A DNA stretch of 64,000 bases, from the NCBI RefSeq assembly GCF_003711805.1, contig NZ_QXCP01000006.1:186001-250000 (forward strand). The letters are read 5' to 3'. Every line of letters begins with the position of its first letter. Position 1 is the first letter of the stretch. The position numbers and the translations under genes were made by a program. This DNA is from Brachybacterium sp. EE-P12. Lineage in GTDB: Bacteria > Actinomycetota > Actinomycetes > Actinomycetales > Dermabacteraceae. This document shows, piece after piece, positions 60,996-64,000 of this stretch. The notes below the pieces were generated by a model that was not told the DNA's origin, did no database searches, and was given only the letters and a program-made list of their open reading frames with translations.

Positions 60996-61370
60996 ATGAG
61001 CACGCTGCTGTGGATCCTCGCCTTCGCCCTCGCCGCCGTCTTCGTGGCCAGCGGCGCGATGAAGATCTTCGTCCCCCGGGAGCAGCTCATCGAGCGCACC
61101 CCCTACGTCGAGGACTTCCCCCACACGATCGTCCAGGGCATCGGGCTGCTCGAGATCCTCGGCGCCCTCGGCCTCGTCGTGCCCGCGCTGACCGGGATCG
61201 CCACCGTCCTCGTGCCGCTGGCGGCGGCGGGGCTCGCGATCACGATGGTCTTCGCGGCGCTCGTGCACATCCGGCGCGGCGACACCACCCGGGCGATGCT
61301 GCCCTCGATGGTGCTCGCGGTGCTCTCCGTGCTCGTCGCCTGGGCCCGCTTCGGCCCATACCCCCTGTGA
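60996..61370 (+). CDS. DoxX family membrane protein
   Basis: The 124-residue protein has four helices: LLWILAFALAAVFVASGAMKI at the start, GIGLLEILGALGLVVPAL, a third at about 68-88 with AAAGLAITMVFAALVHIRRG, and a terminal VLAVLSVLVAWARFG. DoxX-type proteins are found with thiosulfate or redox enzymes, but single copies such as this have no known role. GGAGG precedes the ATG. Confidence 0.85.
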   Translation: MSTLLWILAFALAAVFVASGAMKIFVPREQLIERTPYVEDFPHTIVQGIGLLEILGALGLVVPALTGIATVLVPLAAAGLAITMVFAALVHIRRGDTTRAMLPSMVLAVLSVLVAWARFGPYPL

Positions 61371-61549
61371 GCTGAGAGCGGGGTCACAGTTCGGTCACCG
61401 TGCCGACGCGGCGGGACAAAGCCCCGCTCGAGTCCCGCCGGGGCCGATACAGTGCAGGCCACCCCATGGCGGGTGCGCGGGATCACATCCGCGCCCGCCC
61501 TCCCCACGGCATCGCCACCCCCGATGCCGACCGGCCTCCTGGAGGACCC

Positions 61550-63196
61550 ATGTTCGACGCCGCCCTGACCCCCAAGCGCCGCACCATGCTGCTGACCATG
61601 GCCGGCGTCCCCGTGCTGCTGACCGCCTGCGCCCAGACCGCCGAGGACGGCGGGGGCGAGGGCGGATCCGGTGGCGGGGGCGGCGGCGCGCTCACCGTCG
61701 GCACCACCGACAAGGTCACGGCGCTGGACCCCGCCGCCGCCTACGACAACGGCTCCTCGACCGTGTGGACCCAGTGCTACGCGTACCTGATGAACACCTC
61801 GATCGGCTCCGAGGACGGCGTCCCCGAGCCCGACCTCGCCGAGACCGCGGAGTTCACCGGCGACAACGTCTACACCGTGACGCTCAAGCAGGGCCTCACC
61901 TTCGCGAACGGCCACGACCTCACCAGCGAGGACGTCAAGCACACCTTCGACCGGCAGCTCGCGATCGCCGACCCCAACGGCCCCTCGAGCCTGCTGGGCA
62001 ACCTCGAGAAGGTCGAGGCGGTCGACGACCTCACCGTCGAGTTCCACCTCAAGGAGCCCGGCGACCAGACCTTCCCCTACGTGCTGTGCTCCCCGGCGGG
62101 CCCCATCGTCGACGCCGAGGTGTTCCCCGCCGACGAGGTGCTGCCCGACGCCGAGATCGTGGACGCCGAGGCGTTCTGCGGCCCGTACAAGATCACCAGC
62201 TGGAAGATCAACGAGCTGGTCACCTTCGAGGCCTTCGACGGCTATGACGGGCTCTTCGACGCCCCCGCCACGTCGAGCGTGACGATGTCCTACTACGCCG
62301 ACCAGAACAACATGAAGCTCGACATCCAGCAGGGCAACATCGACTGCGTGTGGCGCTCCCTGTCCGCGACCGACATCGCGGACCTGCAGGAGGACGACGC
62401 GGTCGAGGTCCATGAGGGTCCCGGCGGCGAGATCCGGTACATCGTCTTCAACTTCCACACCAACCCCTACGGGGAGAAGACCGAGGACCCCGACCCCGAC
62501 AAGGCCCGCGCCGTGCGCCAGGCCGTCGCCGACCTCATCGACCGCCAGGCCATCGCGACCTCCGTCTACAACGAGACCTACACCCCGCTGTTCTCCTACA
62601 TCCCCGAGGGCCTGCCCGGCGCCGGCAGCCAGTTCCAGGACATGTACGGCGACGGCTCCGGCGGGCCCGACCCCGAGCGGGCCCGCGGCCGGCTCGAGGA
62701 CGCGGGCGTGGAGATCCCGGTGCAGCTCAGCCTGCAGTACAACCCCGACCACTACGGCAACTCCTCCGGCGACGAGTACGCCGCGGTGCAGAGCCAGCTC
62801 GAGGCCGACGGGCTGTTCGAGGTGGACCTGAAGTCCACCGAATGGGTCCAGTACAGCGACGACCGCGTCGCCGACGTCTACCCCGCCTACCAGCTGGGCT
62901 GGTTCCCCGACTACTCCGATGCCGACAACTACCTCTCGCCCTTCTTCGTCACCGAGAACTTCCTGGCCAACCACTACTCGAACCCCGAGGTCGACGAGCT
63001 GATCCAGAAGCAGCGCGGGACCGCCGACGCGGACGAGCGCGAGGCGCTGTTCGTGCAGATCCAGGACATCGTCGCGGAGGACGTCTCCACCCTGCCGCTG
63101 CTGCAGGGCGCGCAGATCGCGGTGTCCACGACCGAGGTCCAGGGCGTCACGCTCGACTCCTCCTTCAAGTTCCGCATCTCCCCGCTGTCGAAGTGA
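61550..63196 (+). CDS. peptide ABC transporter substrate-binding lipoprotein (DppA/OppA family)
   Basis: The 548-residue protein has a twin-Arg-like charged start, a hydrophobic core and lipobox LLTAC (Cys27), then a Gly/Ser linker and the SBP_bac_5 fold: LTVGTTDKVTALDPAAAYDN, LKQGLTFANGHDLTSEDVKHTFDRQL, and GPYKITSWKINELVTF. It would deliver peptides or other amino compounds to the permease encoded next. GGAGG lies 5 nt before the ATG. The upstream box TACAGT (61448-61453) is a possible -10 element. Confidence 0.92.
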   Translation: MFDAALTPKRRTMLLTMAGVPVLLTACAQTAEDGGGEGGSGGGGGGALTVGTTDKVTALDPAAAYDNGSSTVWTQCYAYLMNTSIGSEDGVPEPDLAETAEFTGDNVYTVTLKQGLTFANGHDLTSEDVKHTFDRQLAIADPNGPSSLLGNLEKVEAVDDLTVEFHLKEPGDQTFPYVLCSPAGPIVDAEVFPADEVLPDAEIVDAEAFCGPYKITSWKINELVTFEAFDGYDGLFDAPATSSVTMSYYADQNNMKLDIQQGNIDCVWRSLSATDIADLQEDDAVEVHEGPGGEIRYIVFNFHTNPYGEKTEDPDPDKARAVRQAVADLIDRQAIATSVYNETYTPLFSYIPEGLPGAGSQFQDMYGDGSGGPDPERARGRLEDAGVEIPVQLSLQYNPDHYGNSSGDEYAAVQSQLEADGLFEVDLKSTEWVQYSDDRVADVYPAYQLGWFPDYSDADNYLSPFFVTENFLANHYSNPEVDELIQKQRGTADADEREALFVQIQDIVAEDVSTLPLLQGAQIAVSTTEVQGVTLDSSFKFRISPLSK

Positions 63197-64000
63197 CCGA
63201 TCCCGCCACGACCGAGGTCGAGGGCGCCCCCCGCCGGCCGCGCCGTCGGGCCTCGGGGGGCCTCGGCCGCTACATCCTGATCCGCTTCCTGCTGATCATC
63301 CCCACCGTGCTCATCCTGATGACGGTGGTGTTCTTCCTGATGCGGATCACCGGCGACCCGATCACCGCCGCGCTCGGCGGCCGGCTCACCCCCGCCGAGC
63401 TCGCCGCTCGGCGCGCCGAGGCCGGCTACGACCGGCCGCTGATCATCCAGTACCTCGACTACCTCGGCGGGGTGCTGCGCGGCGACTTCGGCACCACGTA
63501 CACCGACCGCACCCCCGTCACCGAGATCCTGGCCACCTACGGCGCCGCGACCTTCGAGCTGGTCGCCTACTCGGTCGTGGTCGCGCTCGTGCTCGGCGTG
63601 CCGCTGGGGATGATCGCGGCCCGCACCCGCGACCGCTGGCCCGACGCGGTGCTGCGGATCGTGGCGATCCTCGGCTACGCGACCCCGGTCTTCTTCGTCG
63701 GGCTCCTGCTCAAGCTCGTGTTCTCGGTGGGTCTCGGCTGGCTGCCGGTGGCCGGACGGCTCTCCACGGGCGGCGAGATCACGATGAGCAGGATCCTGAA
63801 CCCCAGCCCGTTCTACCTGCTGGACGCGCTGCGGCTCGGGGACATGACGCTGCTGGGCGACGTGGTCACCCACGCTCTCCTGCCCGCGGTCGCGCTCGGG
63901 ATCCTCACCGGCGGCATCTTCCTGCGCCTGGTGCGCACCAACATGATCGGCACCCTCGAGATGCAGTACATCGAGTCCGCCCGCTCCCGCGGCGTGCCCG
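63193..64000 (+). CDS. peptide ABC transporter permease (DppB-like), 3'-truncated by window
   Basis: The visible 269 codons start at GTG 63193, overlapping the previous stop by 4 nt (GTGA). After an Arg-rich cytoplasmic tail of about 30 residues come the first helix (YILIRFLLIIPTVLILMTVV), the OppB-type loop with GLTPAELAARRA-like sequence, GDFGTTYTDRTPVTEIL and further helices. The window ends inside the EAA loop (YIESARSRGVP), which contacts the ATPase. The companion permease and ATPases should lie to the right. Confidence 0.9.
   Translation, partial: MTDPATTEVEGAPRRPRRRASGGLGRYILIRFLLIIPTVLILMTVVFFLMRITGDPITAALGGRLTPAELAARRAEAGYDRPLIIQYLDYLGGVLRGDFGTTYTDRTPVTEILATYGAATFELVAYSVVVALVLGVPLGMIAARTRDRWPDAVLRIVAILGYATPVFFVGLLLKLVFSVGLGWLPVAGRLSTGGEITMSRILNPSPFYLLDALRLGDMTLLGDVVTHALLPAVALGILTGGIFLRLVRTNMIGTLEMQYIESARSRGVP

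Noticed and set aside
1-64000. CRISPR array, toxin-antitoxin pair, phage or transposase genes
   Set aside because: No regularly spaced repeats, no cas, transposase or integrase motifs, and no short overlapping toxin-antitoxin pair were found on either strand.

Overview
This 64 kb window is one continuous piece of a high-GC (roughly 70-73 % G+C by eye) actinobacterial chromosome. The gene order ltbR-leuCD, gpsA-ddl-thiL, rpmB-recG-rsmD-coaD-DUF177-rnc-mutM, rne-rplU-rpmA-obgE-proB-proA-nadD-rsfS, the abundance of GTG starts and 4-nt ATGA/GTGA overlaps, and leaderless genes with TAnnnT boxes 6-7 nt before the start codon all point to Actinomycetota, most likely Micrococcales. A Dermabacteraceae/Brachybacterium-like host is my inference, not something the sequence proves. 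Almost everything is housekeeping core genome; no CRISPR array, insertion sequence or prophage was seen.

Layout. 0-6.5 kb: a partial unknown gene, a crotonase/SDR pair (acyl-CoA or related catabolism), a fumarylacetoacetate-hydrolase-family enzyme, gltX followed by tRNA-Gln and two tRNA-Glu genes and a strong terminator, then a two-domain universal stress protein. 5.8-8.7 kb: an IclR-type regulator divergent from leuCD (leucine synthesis). 8.8-15.2 kb: envelope precursor genes murA, a DUF2867-like gene, plsC, gpsA, ddl, a DUF3515 lipoprotein on the opposite strand, and thiL. 15.3-25.8 kb: a zinc alcohol dehydrogenase, rpmB, recG, rsmD, an HNH/DUF222 nuclease preceded by a repeat-rich region with DnaA-box-like sites, GNAT, DUF3224, coaD, DUF177, rnc and mutM.

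25.9-30.8 kb: a leftward module that looks inserted (visibly lower GC): a NarL-type two-component system, a three-gene LnrLMN-like ABC exporter and a small membrane protein, probably for resistance to a membrane-active compound. 30.9-38.7 kb: the cytochrome bd operon cydA-cydB-cydD-cydC, whose last gene is a GAF histidine kinase of the DevS/DosS type; a DevR-like response regulator meets it tail to tail. 39.0-49.3 kb: rne, rplU-rpmA, obgE-proB, proA, a tiny membrane protein, and an overlapping nadD-membrane protein-rsfS-phosphatase chain, ending with tRNA-Ala and a hairpin terminator.

49.4-53.4 kb: a damaged locus in which the front of a FAD/NAD(P) oxidoreductase gene is joined out of frame to the back of a LuxR-type regulator gene, then a divergent MarR/alpha-beta-hydrolase pair that shares a palindromic operator. 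53.4-58.0 kb: a molybdate operon (ModE-like, modA, modB, modC) with a base-excision glycosylase as last coupled gene, then a YeiH-type exporter divergent from a LysR regulator. 58.9-64 kb: a small membrane protein, a cupin, a NYN/OST-HTH RNA-associated protein, DoxX, and the start of an oligopeptide-type ABC importer that runs off the window.

The points most worth following are the 13-bp inverted repeat that brackets the start of the ModE-like gene, the DevRS-like pair joined to cydABDC, the out-of-frame oxidoreductase/LuxR junction, the LnrJKLMN-like island with its own inverted repeat, the DnaA-box-like cluster in front of the HNH gene, and the NYN-OST-HTH protein.
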